The notes under the pieces were generated by a model. The model was given only the letters and a program-made list of their open reading frames with translations. It was not told the origin of the DNA and searched no databases. DNA of 64,000 nt, from contig JADIZZ010000004.1 in assembly GCA_016704535.1 (NCBI GenBank), positions 442,961-506,960 of the forward strand. The letters run 5' to 3'. Each line of letters starts with the position of its first letter. The first letter of the stretch is position 1. The DNA comes from Betaproteobacteria bacterium (GTDB lineage Bacteria > Pseudomonadota > Gammaproteobacteria > Burkholderiales > Burkholderiaceae_C). Positions 29,479 through 39,675 of this stretch are shown piece by piece. The translations under genes were made by a program, and so were the position numbers.

Positions 29479-30627
29479 TCAGAGTCCACCGGTGCTCAGG
29501 CTGCGCAGAAAGGCCGCCAGGTCTTCGCGCTGCCCGGGCGTCAGATGCAAAGCGCGCAGGATGCGTTCGCCATCGGAGTGCAGCCGCTCCTCGTTCAGTT
29601 CGCTGTAGTGCCGCACCACGTCCTCGAGCGTAGCCAGGCTGCCGTCGTGCATGTAGGGCGCGGTGTGTACCAGCTGCCGTAGGCCGGGCACGCGAAACTC
29701 GCCGAAGTTGCGGTGCTGGGGCGCCACGTGACGCGTCGTCACCGCGTGCGGATCGGCAGCGCCGGCGTCGTTGTGCGGGCCGAGCCGGTTGTAGCGGCTG
29801 GGGCGCATGCGCGACAGGCCATCGTGGCGACCGCCATCGACCCCACCGGGTACGAAGTGGGGAACGCCGACGTCGGCGAACTCCCCATTCGTGAAACTGG
29901 GCCCGGCGTGGCAGACGCTGCAGCGCCCTTCGCCGATGAACAGGCGCAAGCCGCGCTGCGCGGCCAGCGGGTAGCGTGACGCGGCGTCGTGATCGCCCCG
30001 CGCCAGGGCGTCCCGAAAGTCATCGAAGGGCACGCGTTCCGACACCAACGTGGCCTGGTAGGCCGCAAGCGCCTTGCCCAGGTCGACGAGCACCCGTTCG
30101 TCGTCGGGACCCGCATCCACACCGAAGGCGGCGCGGTAGCCCGTCGCCAACCGCGGCTCGCGCCGCACGGTGGCGGCCACTTGCGCCGGGCTGGCCGCCA
30201 TCTCGCGCTGAGCCACCAGCGGCGCCACACTGGCTGCCCACAGCGAATCGTGCGCGCCATCCCATCCCAGCCAGCGGCGCTGCGCAGCGTCGAGCAGGCC
30301 CGGCGTGTTGCGCAGGCCGTCGGCTCGCCCTCGCGCGACGCGTCGACCGTCTTGGAAAGCGAGCTCCGCCCGGTGACAGCTGGCGCAGGACAGCGTGCCG
30401 TCGGCGGAGAGCGCAGCGTCGAAAAAGAGCAGGCGGCCGTAGGCAACCGCTGCGGGCCGGCCGTCGACACGGTTGGACGGATCCGGCGCCGGCGTCGGCG
30501 GCCAGGGGCCATGGCTGGCGATGCGCTCGCGCTCGGCCGGCGTGAAGTGCAGCAAACCCGGCGCCGCTGCCGACAGCTCCGGCGCCACCAGCACACACGC
30601 CAGGGCGGCAGCGCACAGCCGCTTCAT
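29479..30627 (-). CDS. MauG/cytochrome c peroxidase-family dihaem protein
   Basis: Exported dihaem c-type protein, 382 aa, with signal peptide (MKRLCAAALACVLVAPELSA). Two haem-binding motifs, CASCHR (about residue 75) and CSVCHA (about 240), lie in the bacterial peroxidase arrangement. GRLLFFDAALSADGTLSCAS and FRVPGLRQLVHTAPYMHDGS are typical. Acts in the periplasm on peroxide or, if MauG-like, on a protein substrate; the sequence alone does not decide. The ATG (30625-30627) overlaps the stop of the upstream small gene (ATGA). Third gene of a tight three-gene operon. Confidence 0.85.
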   Translation of the reverse strand: MKRLCAAALACVLVAPELSAAAPGLLHFTPAERERIASHGPWPPTPAPDPSNRVDGRPAAVAYGRLLFFDAALSADGTLSCASCHRAELAFQDGRRVARGRADGLRNTPGLLDAAQRRWLGWDGAHDSLWAASVAPLVAQREMAASPAQVAATVRREPRLATGYRAAFGVDAGPDDERVLVDLGKALAAYQATLVSERVPFDDFRDALARGDHDAASRYPLAAQRGLRLFIGEGRCSVCHAGPSFTNGEFADVGVPHFVPGGVDGGRHDGLSRMRPSRYNRLGPHNDAGAADPHAVTTRHVAPQHRNFGEFRVPGLRQLVHTAPYMHDGSLATLEDVVRHYSELNEERLHSDGERILRALHLTPGQREDLAAFLRSLSTGGL

Positions 30628-31010
30628 GGCAGCAACACGTCCTGACGCAACGTCTGGGTGCGGTCCTGGTGGTGGACGTCGAAGCGCAGTTCCCAGCGGC
30701 CACTCATGTGCCACAGCAGGCCTTCGGCCCGCCAGCGGCCTTCACCCAGCGGCTGCAGGGTGGGCCGATAGTTCATGCCGTGACGGTGTTCGGGCATGGT
30801 GGCGTCGACCGCCGTCAGCAGGGCCTGCATCGGGCACACCGTCAGCAAGAGCGCAAACGGTCGGCCCTGGACCACGGGGAACTGTTCGACGCGCCACGCG
30901 AGGCGCACCCCGTCTTTGGTCAGCACGGTGCCGTCGGCCGGGGTCGGCGGGCAGGCACCGTGGGCCGCCGCGGTGGTGGCCCAAACCGCAGCCGCCAGCA
31001 ACGCCCTCAT
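30624..31010 (-). CDS. Small exported FixH/YtkA-like protein with Met/His motif
   Basis: A 128-residue protein with signal peptide (MRALLAAAVWATTAAAHG). The mature domain has VEQFPVVQGRPFALLLTVCP, then ATMPEHRHGMNYRPTLQPLG and WHMSGRWELRFDVHHQD. The MPxHxHGM motif and the beta-sandwich-like layout resemble YtkA/FixH-type periplasmic proteins, some thought to bind copper. It overlaps both neighbours by ATGA. Metal binding is inferred from the motif only. Confidence 0.65.
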   Translation of the reverse strand: MRALLAAAVWATTAAAHGACPPTPADGTVLTKDGVRLAWRVEQFPVVQGRPFALLLTVCPMQALLTAVDATMPEHRHGMNYRPTLQPLGEGRWRAEGLLWHMSGRWELRFDVHHQDRTQTLRQDVLLP

Positions 31011-31867
31011 GGCCGCAGCCGCGAGCGCATGGCCGTGAACAGGGCGTCGCCGTTGCGCCAGGCGATGCGCTCGGCCACTTCACGCGGCAGGTCGGCCAAC
31101 CACTCACGCGACCAGCGCGCGTGCTCGACGACGTAGAACCAGCGTTCGGGCGTGTAAGTGTCGGTGCCGACCAGGAAGCGGTCGGGAAACTCGAGGAAAG
31201 CCTCACGCCAACGGGCGTCGACCTTGCCGCCGCTGGCGTGATCGTTGCGGAAGGCCAGGTCGCACCACAGATTCCTGTGCTTGCGCAGCATCTCGCGCAC
31301 CTTCTCGGGCGACTCGAAGCCCGCGTGGGCCCAAAGGATGCGGGCTTGCGGGTCCTGGCGGAACTGTCGCTCGATGGCGTCGGCATCGGAATGCGAATGC
31401 AGGTAGAGCTGGTGCTCACGCGCCAGCTGCACCACGCGACGCACCACCGGCAAATCGGCGTCGGCGCCATAGACGTGGTACTCGCCGAGCGCGACATAGC
31501 GGTACTGCTTCAGACGCGACTCCAGGTGCGTGACGATGCTGGCGTCGTGCATCCAACTGCCGATCTCGCCCCGCGTACGGTAGGGGCGCAGCACTGGCAG
31601 CACGAGGTCGGGCGCGGCGTCGTAGAGCTTCTGCGTGCCCTCGTCGCTGCTGCTGGAGACCATGGCCTGCTTCAGCCCGGCCTGGCGCAGCAGCGCCACG
31701 GCCTCGGCCGGGGGCAGGCGCTCCCAGGCGTCATGGCTGTAGTGCAGGTGGGCGTCGAAGATCGGCAGCGGCACGGGCTGTGCCGCCGCTGGGCTGGCGG
31801 GCAGCATCAGGACCCAGACCACCGCCAGCGACAGCCAGCGCACGGCCGGCAGGGGCACTTCACGCAT
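31007..31867 (-). CDS. Periplasmic amidohydrolase-family protein
   Basis: TIM-barrel metal hydrolase of 286 aa with a signal peptide (LSLAVVWVLMLPASPAAAQ). Metal-site motifs: FDAHLHYSH, ALGEYHVYG, LYLHSHSDADAI, RILWAHAGFESPEK and RFLVGTDTYTPERW, the amidohydrolase-2 pattern. The substrate is unknown. The start ATG at 31865-31867 leads directly into the signal peptide; further upstream codons overlap the divergent gene. First gene of the trio, with an ATGA overlap to the next gene. Confidence 0.75.
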   Translation of the reverse strand: MREVPLPAVRWLSLAVVWVLMLPASPAAAQPVPLPIFDAHLHYSHDAWERLPPAEAVALLRQAGLKQAMVSSSSDEGTQKLYDAAPDLVLPVLRPYRTRGEIGSWMHDASIVTHLESRLKQYRYVALGEYHVYGADADLPVVRRVVQLAREHQLYLHSHSDADAIERQFRQDPQARILWAHAGFESPEKVREMLRKHRNLWCDLAFRNDHASGGKVDARWREAFLEFPDRFLVGTDTYTPERWFYVVEHARWSREWLADLPREVAERIAWRNGDALFTAMRSRLRP

Positions 31868-31973
31868 CGCAGACCTCCGCAACAATCGCGGCATCGTAGC
31901 CAAGCCCGTGTGCCCCAGGCACGGACGGGGCCACGTCTCCATCGGCACCCAGCCCCAATTCCAGGTTCCCGAG

Positions 31974-33041
31974 ATGTTCATCTTCCGCCAGCTCTTCGAC
32001 GCCACCTCGTCCACCTACACCTACCTGCTGGCCAGCGAAGGCGACGCGGTGTTGATCGACCCCGTGTTCGAACAGGCGCGGCGCGACGCGGCGCTGCTGC
32101 GTGAACTGGGGCTGCGCCTCGTGGCCACGCTGGACACGCACGTGCACGCCGACCACGTCACCGGCGCGTGGCTGCTGAAACAGCGCCTGGGCAGCCAGAT
32201 CGCCGTTTCGGGCGCGGCGGGCGCGGCCGGCGCCGACCGCCTGCTGCAACACGGCGACCGCATCCCCTTCGGCGGCCGCAACCTGGAAGTGCGGGCCACG
32301 CCAGGCCACACCGACGGCTGCCTGAGCTACGTGCTCGACGGCCAGACCATGGCCTTCACCGGCGACGCGCTGCTCATCCGCGGCTGCGGCCGCACCGACT
32401 TCCAGCAGGGCAGCGCCGAACGGCTGCACGCCTCGGTGCATACCCAGCTGTTCTCGCTGCCGCCCCGCTGCCTGATCTACCCCGGCCACGACTACCGCGG
32501 CATCACCGCCAGCAGCGTGGCCGAGGAGCGGCGCTACAACCCGCGTCTGGGCGGCGATGCCAGCCTGGGCGACTTCGTCGGCTACATGCAGCACCTGGGC
32601 CTGCCTCACCCCAAGCTCATCGACGTGGCCGTGCCCGCCAATCTGCGCTGCGGCCAGCCCGCCGAAGGCGCCCCGTCGGCGGCAGAGCCGGCATGGGCAC
32701 CGCTGAGCTTCACCTTCTCGGGCCTGTGGGAGATCGACCCGGACGCACTGGCCGAGCGTGGCTCCCACCTGCAGGTGGTCGACGTGCGCGAAGCCGCGGA
32801 GTGGAACGACGCGTTGGGACACATCCGCGGCGCGAAGCTGCTGCCGATGGCGGAACTGGCGGCGCGTCAGGACGAACTCGACCGCGACCGGCCGGTGGTC
32901 GCCGTGTGCCGCTCGGGCACCCGATCGGCGCAAGCTTGCCAGTTGCTGCAGAAGGCCGGATTTGCGCACGTGGCCAACCTCTCGGGTGGCATGCTGCGCT
33001 GGCGCTCCCAGGGCCATCCGGTCGAGGGCGAGCGGGTGTAA
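31974..33041 (+). CDS. Persulfide dioxygenase-rhodanese fusion
   Basis: A 355-aa fusion. An ETHE1-type metallo-beta-lactamase fold (about 1-235) with DTHVHADHVTGAWLLK, ATPGHTDGCLSYVL, FTGDALLIRGCGRTDFQ and IYPGHDYRG is followed by a rhodanese domain with catalytic cysteine in VVAVCRSGTRSAQACQLL. Such fusions oxidise glutathione persulfide to sulfite and pass sulfane sulfur to an acceptor, detoxifying sulfide. The start ATG at 31974 gives MFIFRQLFDATSSTYTYLL. Divergent (106 bp) from the amidohydrolase operon. Confidence 0.9.
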   Translation: MFIFRQLFDATSSTYTYLLASEGDAVLIDPVFEQARRDAALLRELGLRLVATLDTHVHADHVTGAWLLKQRLGSQIAVSGAAGAAGADRLLQHGDRIPFGGRNLEVRATPGHTDGCLSYVLDGQTMAFTGDALLIRGCGRTDFQQGSAERLHASVHTQLFSLPPRCLIYPGHDYRGITASSVAEERRYNPRLGGDASLGDFVGYMQHLGLPHPKLIDVAVPANLRCGQPAEGAPSAAEPAWAPLSFTFSGLWEIDPDALAERGSHLQVVDVREAAEWNDALGHIRGAKLLPMAELAARQDELDRDRPVVAVCRSGTRSAQACQLLQKAGFAHVANLSGGMLRWRSQGHPVEGERV

Positions 33042-33076
33042 TCCGCCCGCGGCGCGCGGGACTTGCGCACCGTCCT

Positions 33077-33105
33077 CTTGAACTGCTGGGAACGGCCCCT
33101 ATAAT
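33077..33105 (+). promoter_or_regulatory. Overlapping sigma-70/sigma-32 promoter of groESL
   Basis: For sigma-70: TTGAAC (33078-33083), 16-bp spacer, TATAAT (33100-33105). For sigma-32: CTTGAA (33077-33082), 13-bp spacer, then CCCCTATA from 33096. The two readings share bases, so both holoenzymes could start at about 33112, the first base of CIRCE. Confidence 0.65.
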
Positions 33106-33111
33106 CTGTTG

Positions 33112-33138
33112 CTAGCACTCGCCATCGTCGAGTGCTAA
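33112..33138 (+). promoter_or_regulatory. CIRCE operator (HrcA binding site)
   Basis: CTAGCACTC-N9-GAGTGCTAA; one mismatch to the consensus TTAGCACTC-N9-GAGTGCTAA. It lies immediately downstream of the promoter and 104 bp before groES, the expected place for repression by HrcA. Confidence 0.92.
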
Positions 33139-33242
33139 CGATCGACGGGCTGCATTTGTAGTCGTCCTTCACCGCATGTCAGCGAGCGCTGACTTCGTCA
33201 ACGCACCGCAATGTGCCTTTTCCGCACCCTCAAGGAGATGAT

Positions 33243-33533
33243 ATGAAACTTCGTCCGTTGCACGATCGCGTGATCGTCAAGCGCCTGGAACAAGAGACCA
33301 AGACCGCTTCCGGCATCGTCATTCCCGACAACGCCGCCGAAAAGCCCGACCAGGGTGAAGTGCTGGCCGTCGGCCCCGGCAAGCGCAACGACAAGGGCGA
33401 CTTCATTGCCCTGAACTGCAAGGTCGGCGACCGCGTGCTGTTCGGCAAGTACTCGGGCCAGACCGTCAAGGTCGACGGCGACGAACTGCTGGTGATGCGC
33501 GAAGAAGACCTGTTCGCGGTGGTCGAGAAGTAA
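33243..33533 (+). CDS. groES: Co-chaperonin GroES
   Basis: A 96-aa lid of the GroEL folding chamber. [18 protein letters not shown], the mobile loop [20 protein letters not shown], and [23 protein letters not shown] lies 6 nt before the ATG at 33243. Heads the CIRCE-controlled groESL operon. Confidence 0.98.
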   Translation: MKLRPLHDRVIVKRLEQETKTASGIVIPDNAAEKPDQGEVLAVGPGKRNDKGDFIALNCKVGDRVLFGKYSGQTVKVDGDELLVMREEDLFAVVEK

Positions 33534-33569
33534 TTCTTCTTCTCCCGCACCGAACCCCCACTGAACTGA

Positions 33570-35234
<1,665 letters not shown>

Positions 35235-35309
35235 GTTCACGGGCCAGGCGGTTACCGGAAGTCAGGCCCCTGGCCTGCTTCGATACCCGCCAACGTCTGC
35301 CAGAACCAA

Positions 35310-35337
35310 GGCCTGCGGGGTTTCCGCGGGCCTTTTT
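35310..35337 (+). terminator. groESL terminator
   Basis: Stem GGCCTGCGG (35310-35318) / CCGCGGGCC (35324-35332) with one G-T pair, followed by TTTTT. Confidence 0.85.
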
Positions 35338-35339
35338 CA

Positions 35340-35369
35340 TTGTTCGGCTCGACTGTCCCGCCAGATAAT
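35340..35369 (+). promoter_or_regulatory. Promoter of the DUF1631 gene, leaderless geometry
   Basis: -35 TTGTTC (35340-35345), 18-bp spacer, -10 GATAAT (35364-35369). The ATG at 35376 begins 6 nt after the -10. Confidence 0.5.
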
Positions 35370-35375
35370 GGGCTG

Positions 35376-37010
35376 ATGGGCAGTCAACTTGTCTCGCCTG
35401 CGATGCAGCAGTTTGTCGACGATGAACTGCTGCGCGCGCCCTTGCTCTTCGATCAACTGATCGACGGCATGCTCGAATACGCCCGCAAGGGGCTCGGGCA
35501 GATGACACCAGTTCAGCGCTCTACCGTCGGCGACCTGATGCAAGCCCTCATGGGCCAACGCATGCGTCTCGGGGACTACTTCATTCGCTCGCTGAAAGAG
35601 CAGGTCAGTGCCCACTTCGCCGAAAGCGCGCCGAAAAGCGGCCAAGCGCGGTCCAAGCGCATGACGCTGTCGCTGGTGGACGAGGAGGTGGTGGCGATGG
35701 ATGTCGAGCTTTCGCACATCATCGAAGCCATCAACAGCACCGCCGAGTACGAGCTGCGTGAGTTGCAGACTTACCTCTCTGCGATGGTCGGCGACATGGA
35801 CGTTGCGGACGATCACAATCCTTTACGCCCCGAGGTCTACGCCCGTGCCGTCTGGGCTGCCGCGCAGGCGCTACCACTTTCACGCGGCCACCAGCTTGCA
35901 TTCATGCGGTATGCGGGCACACCACTGGCCCAGCTGCTGCGCACGGCGTATGCCTCGTCGACGTCCCGACTCGAGTCCATGGGCATCGAGCCCGCAGCTC
36001 ACCGCACGCTGATCCTGCCCTCGGGCTCGCGCCGTGGCCCGCGAGGCAACGACACCACCTTCAGCCCCGACCTGCAACGCATGCGCGACACCATGCCGGC
36101 GCCGGCGGCAGTGCAGATGCGCTACGAAGGCCAGGCGCTGCGCCCGGCCGCCTCGGCCGGCGGCGGCGGGGAGGAACACTGGACCGAGATCGTGCGTGGC
36201 ACATCGAACCACGTCGACCGCCAGTCGGTCGAACTCGTCAGCCGGCTCTTCGAAGCCATTCAGTCCGACAAACGTGTTCCCGCCGACGTCGGCATGGTGA
36301 TCTCGCGCCTGCACGGCCCGGCGATGCGCTTGGCGCTGCGCGACGGCAGCTTGCTCGACCAAAACAAACACCCGCTGTGGCGCTTCATCAATCGACTGGC
36401 CTTCGAGTGCGAAATGGCTCCCGACGCCGCCGACCCCGAACGTCAACAGTTGCTGAAGACTGCCCAAGCCACCGTGGAACAGCTCGCGGTAGAGCCCGAG
36501 CAGAACAACAGCTTGTACCGCTGGGCGCTCGACCGACTGGAAAGTTTCCTGCACAAGCGGCTGACGCGCCGGCTGGCCGCCGCGGCCAGCCAGATCGGGG
36601 CGCTACAGAAGCTGGAAGACAAGATGCTCAAGGGCCACGGCTCCCCTTCAGAGTTCCACGGCATGCTGGACGTCGAGGAACTGGACACGGTGCCGGCCGA
36701 CCTGCTCGAGCACCGTCCGCCACCGTCGCGAAGCGACACCCCGACCGACGCGTGGCTCGACAGCCTGAAACCCGGAGACTGGGTGCGCCTGTTCCTGCAG
36801 GGCCGCTGGGTGCGCTGCCGGTTGTTGTGGCCCGGCGAACGCGGCGAGGTGTGGCTGTTCGGCGACGGCGCTTCAGACGCCACCTGGGCGGTACGCCGCG
36901 GCGCGCTGCTGAAGATGCACGCCGAGCGCCTGGCCAAGACGCTCAAGGAACGCTCCATCATCAGCAGCGCGGCTGCACGCGTCCAGGATCAAGTGGTCAG
37001 TGCGGCCTGA
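35376..37010 (+). CDS. DUF1631 family protein
   Basis: A 544-aa cytoplasmic protein of the DUF1631 family, which is sometimes mis-annotated as thymidine phosphorylase. Features: FVDDELLRAPLLFDQLIDGM near the N-terminus, NPLRPEVYARAVWAAAQALP, HPLWRFINRLAFECEM, and a C-terminal segment WLDSLKPGDWVRLFLQGRWV that resembles a PilZ-like or OB-type binding module. Mostly helical otherwise. Function unknown. The ATG at 35376 was chosen over TTG 35340 because the -10 lies between them. Confidence 0.8.
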   Translation: MGSQLVSPAMQQFVDDELLRAPLLFDQLIDGMLEYARKGLGQMTPVQRSTVGDLMQALMGQRMRLGDYFIRSLKEQVSAHFAESAPKSGQARSKRMTLSLVDEEVVAMDVELSHIIEAINSTAEYELRELQTYLSAMVGDMDVADDHNPLRPEVYARAVWAAAQALPLSRGHQLAFMRYAGTPLAQLLRTAYASSTSRLESMGIEPAAHRTLILPSGSRRGPRGNDTTFSPDLQRMRDTMPAPAAVQMRYEGQALRPAASAGGGGEEHWTEIVRGTSNHVDRQSVELVSRLFEAIQSDKRVPADVGMVISRLHGPAMRLALRDGSLLDQNKHPLWRFINRLAFECEMAPDAADPERQQLLKTAQATVEQLAVEPEQNNSLYRWALDRLESFLHKRLTRRLAAAASQIGALQKLEDKMLKGHGSPSEFHGMLDVEELDTVPADLLEHRPPPSRSDTPTDAWLDSLKPGDWVRLFLQGRWVRCRLLWPGERGEVWLFGDGASDATWAVRRGALLKMHAERLAKTLKERSIISSAAARVQDQVVSAA

Positions 37011-37082
37011 GTGCACTGCGCCGCGGGGCTGACGTTCCGCGCCAGAGCCGAGCCCACCTTCTGCGCTGGAGCGAGTAGCGGA

Positions 37083-37817
37083 TCAGCGCTGAGCACGGTC
37101 GACTTCGTCCCCATCGGACGCCGGCATCGCGGCCCGTGCATGCACCCAGTCGTACAGCGTCTCGGCCACGTCGCCCAGACCCTGGCGCGACAGCGCCGAA
37201 AAGAGCGTCACGCCGATGTCGGCGCTGTCACCCGCCACCTCGGCAAGCACCTCCTGCGCCTTCAGCAGCGCCAGTTGGGCTTCACTGCGGTTGAGCTTGT
37301 CGGCCTTGGTCAGCAGCGCCAGCAGGCGCACCTCGCCGTTGGCCAGGCGCGGCGCCATCAGCGCCAGCAGGCGCTGGTCGAGTTCGGTGAAGCCCAGGCG
37401 CGAATCGATCATCAGTACCACGCCGTGCAGCGGGCGGCGCAACTTCAGATAGTCGGCCATCACCTCCTGCCAGCGCAGCTTGGCGGCACGCTCGACCGCG
37501 GCGTAGCCGTAACCCGGCAGGTCGGCGAAGAGCGCGTCGGGCGCATCCTTGGGGCCGACGTGGAAGAGGTTGATGTGCTGCGTGCGGCCGGGCGTTCGCG
37601 ATGCAAAGGCCAGCCGCTTCTGCTGTGCAAGCCGATTGATCGCGGTGGACTTGCCGGCGTTGCTGCGGCCAACGAAGGCGATCTCGGGCGTTTCGCTCGC
37701 CGGCAGCTGGTCCAGCTTGCTGGCGGTGGTGAAGAACCGGGCGGTGTGAGTCCAGGCCAGGGCCGCCTTGGCGGTGTCCGAAGGCCCGGCCGATGGGCCT
37801 TGAAAGCTGCTTGTCAT
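37083..37817 (-). CDS. engB: Ribosome biogenesis GTPase EngB/YihA
   Basis: Essential TrmE-Era-like GTPase in 50S assembly, 244 aa. FVGRSNAGKSTAINRLAQQK (P-loop), RTPGRTQHINLF (G2), ADLPGYGYA (G3), TKADKLNRSE (G4). The N-terminal extension (about 40 aa) and acidic C-terminus are variable. ATG at 37815-37817. The minus strand reads TACAAT, five bases, then ATG; there is no Shine-Dalgarno. Confidence 0.95.
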   Translation of the reverse strand: MTSSFQGPSAGPSDTAKAALAWTHTARFFTTASKLDQLPASETPEIAFVGRSNAGKSTAINRLAQQKRLAFASRTPGRTQHINLFHVGPKDAPDALFADLPGYGYAAVERAAKLRWQEVMADYLKLRRPLHGVVLMIDSRLGFTELDQRLLALMAPRLANGEVRLLALLTKADKLNRSEAQLALLKAQEVLAEVAGDSADIGVTLFSALSRQGLGDVAETLYDWVHARAAMPASDGDEVDRAQR

Positions 37818-37822
37818 GGGAC

Positions 37823-37828
37823 ATTGTA
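37823..37828 (-). promoter_or_regulatory. -10 hexamer 5 nt before engB start
   Basis: TACAAT on the minus strand followed by GTCCC and the ATG. On the plus strand the same AT-rich island offers TAAAAT (37827-37832), a candidate -10 for the divergent cytochrome gene. Confidence 0.4.
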
Positions 37829-37878
37829 AAATCGTGCGCTTTGCCGAACCCGCCGTACCCCCCTTGAAGGCCTCCCGC

Positions 37879-38517
37879 ATGATCTCGCGTATGAAGTCGC
37901 TGGCGCTGCCCGCCCTGTCGGCAGCCATCCTGACCCTGATGTGTGGCGCGGCGCAAGCCGCCGCGGCCGCGCCCGCGTTCAAGGCCGACCCCGCCAAGGG
38001 CCAGCAACTGGCCGCGTCGTGCGGAGCCTGCCACACGCAGGACGGTTCGCGCGGTGCGCCGGCCAACCCGATCCTGCAGGGGCAGCACCCGGACTACCTG
38101 GTCAAGCAGCTCATCGAATTCAAGAGCGGCAAGCGCCAGAACGCCATCATGGCGGGCATGTCGGCCGCGCTGAACGAAGAAGCCATGAAGCACATCGCGG
38201 CCTTCTACGGCGCCAAGCCGCCAGTGCCGGGCACCGCTACGAACAAGGACACCGTGAGCCTGGGCGAACGCATCTACCGCGGCGGCATCGTGGCCAAGGC
38301 GGTGCCCGCCTGCGCCGGTTGCCACAGCCCGAACGGTGCCGGCATCCCGGCGCAGTACCCGCGCCTGGGCGGCCAGCACGTCGAATACAACGAAGCGCAG
38401 CTGCTGGCGTTCCGCTCCGGCGCACGCGGCAACAGTGCGCAAATGATGGCCATCGCGGCGAAAATGAACGACGCCGAGATCAAGGCCGTGGCCGACTACA
38501 TGGCAGGCCTGCGCTGA
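37879..38517 (+). CDS. Dihaem cytochrome c4-like protein
   Basis: Periplasmic dihaem c-type cytochrome, 212 aa, with signal peptide (LALPALSAAILTLMCGAAQA). Haem motifs CGACHT and CAGCHS in two related c domains; Met ligands probable in IMAGMSAAL and MMAIAAKM. Cytochromes c4 pass electrons to terminal oxidases. GAAGG lies about 8 nt before the ATG at 37879. Divergent from engB, an arrangement common in betaproteobacteria. Confidence 0.9.
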   Translation: MISRMKSLALPALSAAILTLMCGAAQAAAAAPAFKADPAKGQQLAASCGACHTQDGSRGAPANPILQGQHPDYLVKQLIEFKSGKRQNAIMAGMSAALNEEAMKHIAAFYGAKPPVPGTATNKDTVSLGERIYRGGIVAKAVPACAGCHSPNGAGIPAQYPRLGGQHVEYNEAQLLAFRSGARGNSAQMMAIAAKMNDAEIKAVADYMAGLR

Positions 38518-38540
38518 GCCCCCGCTGCACCGCCCCAAGC

Positions 38541-38569
38541 AAACGGGCCGGCTGATCGCCGGCCCGTTT
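38541..38569 (+). terminator. Terminator after the cytochrome c4-like gene
   Basis: A perfect 12-bp stem AAACGGGCCGGC (38541-38552) / GCCGGCCCGTTT (38558-38569), followed by GCATTTCT. Confidence 0.75.
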
Positions 38570-38686
38570 GCATTTCTGACACCACCCCCGCGCGGGACAG
38601 GTCTCTGCGGCGCAGGCATGCTGGGCTTCCGGGTGTAAGGCGGTGACCCGCCGTCCGACCACCCGCTGCACGCAACCGGAACTCCC

Positions 38687-39670
38687 ATGCACTTGCTCAA
38701 AGACCGCGGCTTCGTCCACCCCATCGCCTCGGAGATCACGCCGCGGGCCGTCTACGCGCAACGCCGTCGGCTGGTGCAGGGCCTCATGGCCGGCGCTGCG
38801 CTGGGTGCACTGCCCACGCTGCCGGCGCAAGCGCAACCGGCGCGACCAGGCAAGCTGGCGGCGCTGCCCGGCGGCCGCAGCGCGGTGGCCGGCGCCAGCA
38901 CGATGGACAAGGTCACTCCCTACACCGATGTCACCGGCTACAACAACTTCTACGAGTTCGGCACCGACAAGAGCGATCCGGCGCGCAACGCCGGCCGGCT
39001 GAAGACCCGGCCGTGGACCGTGGCCATCGAAGGCGAAGTCAAGAAGCCCGGCAACTGGGATCTGGAATCGCTGCTGAAGCTCAGCCCGATGGAAGAGCGG
39101 ATCTACCGCCTGCGCTGCGTCGAGGGCTGGTCGATGGTTGTTCCCTGGGTGGGCTATTCGCTGGCCGAGTTGATGAGACGTGTCGAGCCCACCGGCAACG
39201 CGAAGTTCGTGCAGTTCGTGACCCTGACCGACAAGGCGCAAATGCCGGGCCTGGCCAGCGCCAGCCTCGAATGGCCCTATGTCGAGGCGCTGCGCCTGGA
39301 CGAGGCCATGCACCCCCTGACGCTGCTGGCCTTCGGCCTCTATGGCGAGGTGCTGCCCAACCAGAACGGCGCACCCTTGCGCCTGGTGGCGCCCTGGAAG
39401 TACGGCTTCAAGAGCGGCAAGAGCATCGTCAAGATCCGCTTCGTCGAGAAGCAGCCCAAGACCAGCTGGGAGACCGCCATCCCCAGCGAATATGGCTTCT
39501 ATTCCAATGTGAACCCCAAGGTCGACCACCCGCGCTGGAGCCAGGCCACCGAACGTCGCATCGGCGAGGACGGCCTGTTCGCCAAGAAGCGGCCGACGCT
39601 GGTGTTCAACGGCTACGAGCCGCAGGTCGGCCAGCTCTACGCCGGCATGGACCTGAAGAAGTTCTACTGA
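38687..39670 (+). CDS. msrP: Periplasmic methionine sulfoxide reductase, molybdopterin subunit MsrP
   Basis: Repairs oxidised methionine in periplasmic proteins, 327 aa (YedY). Tat-type signal with [18 protein letters not shown]. The Mo-ligating cysteine is in [30 protein letters not shown] and [19 protein letters not shown] are typical. Its TGA stop is followed 5 bp later by msrQ, its haem-bearing membrane partner. Confidence 0.96.
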   Translation: MHLLKDRGFVHPIASEITPRAVYAQRRRLVQGLMAGAALGALPTLPAQAQPARPGKLAALPGGRSAVAGASTMDKVTPYTDVTGYNNFYEFGTDKSDPARNAGRLKTRPWTVAIEGEVKKPGNWDLESLLKLSPMEERIYRLRCVEGWSMVVPWVGYSLAELMRRVEPTGNAKFVQFVTLTDKAQMPGLASASLEWPYVEALRLDEAMHPLTLLAFGLYGEVLPNQNGAPLRLVAPWKYGFKSGKSIVKIRFVEKQPKTSWETAIPSEYGFYSNVNPKVDHPRWSQATERRIGEDGLFAKKRPTLVFNGYEPQVGQLYAGMDLKKFY

Positions 39671-39675
39671 ACGGC

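Noticed and set aside
30473..32104. 543-codon plus-strand frame across the MauG-like/amidohydrolase operon
   Set aside because: Antisense shadow; the minus-strand genes have signal peptides, haem motifs and ATGA overlaps, while this frame has no domain.
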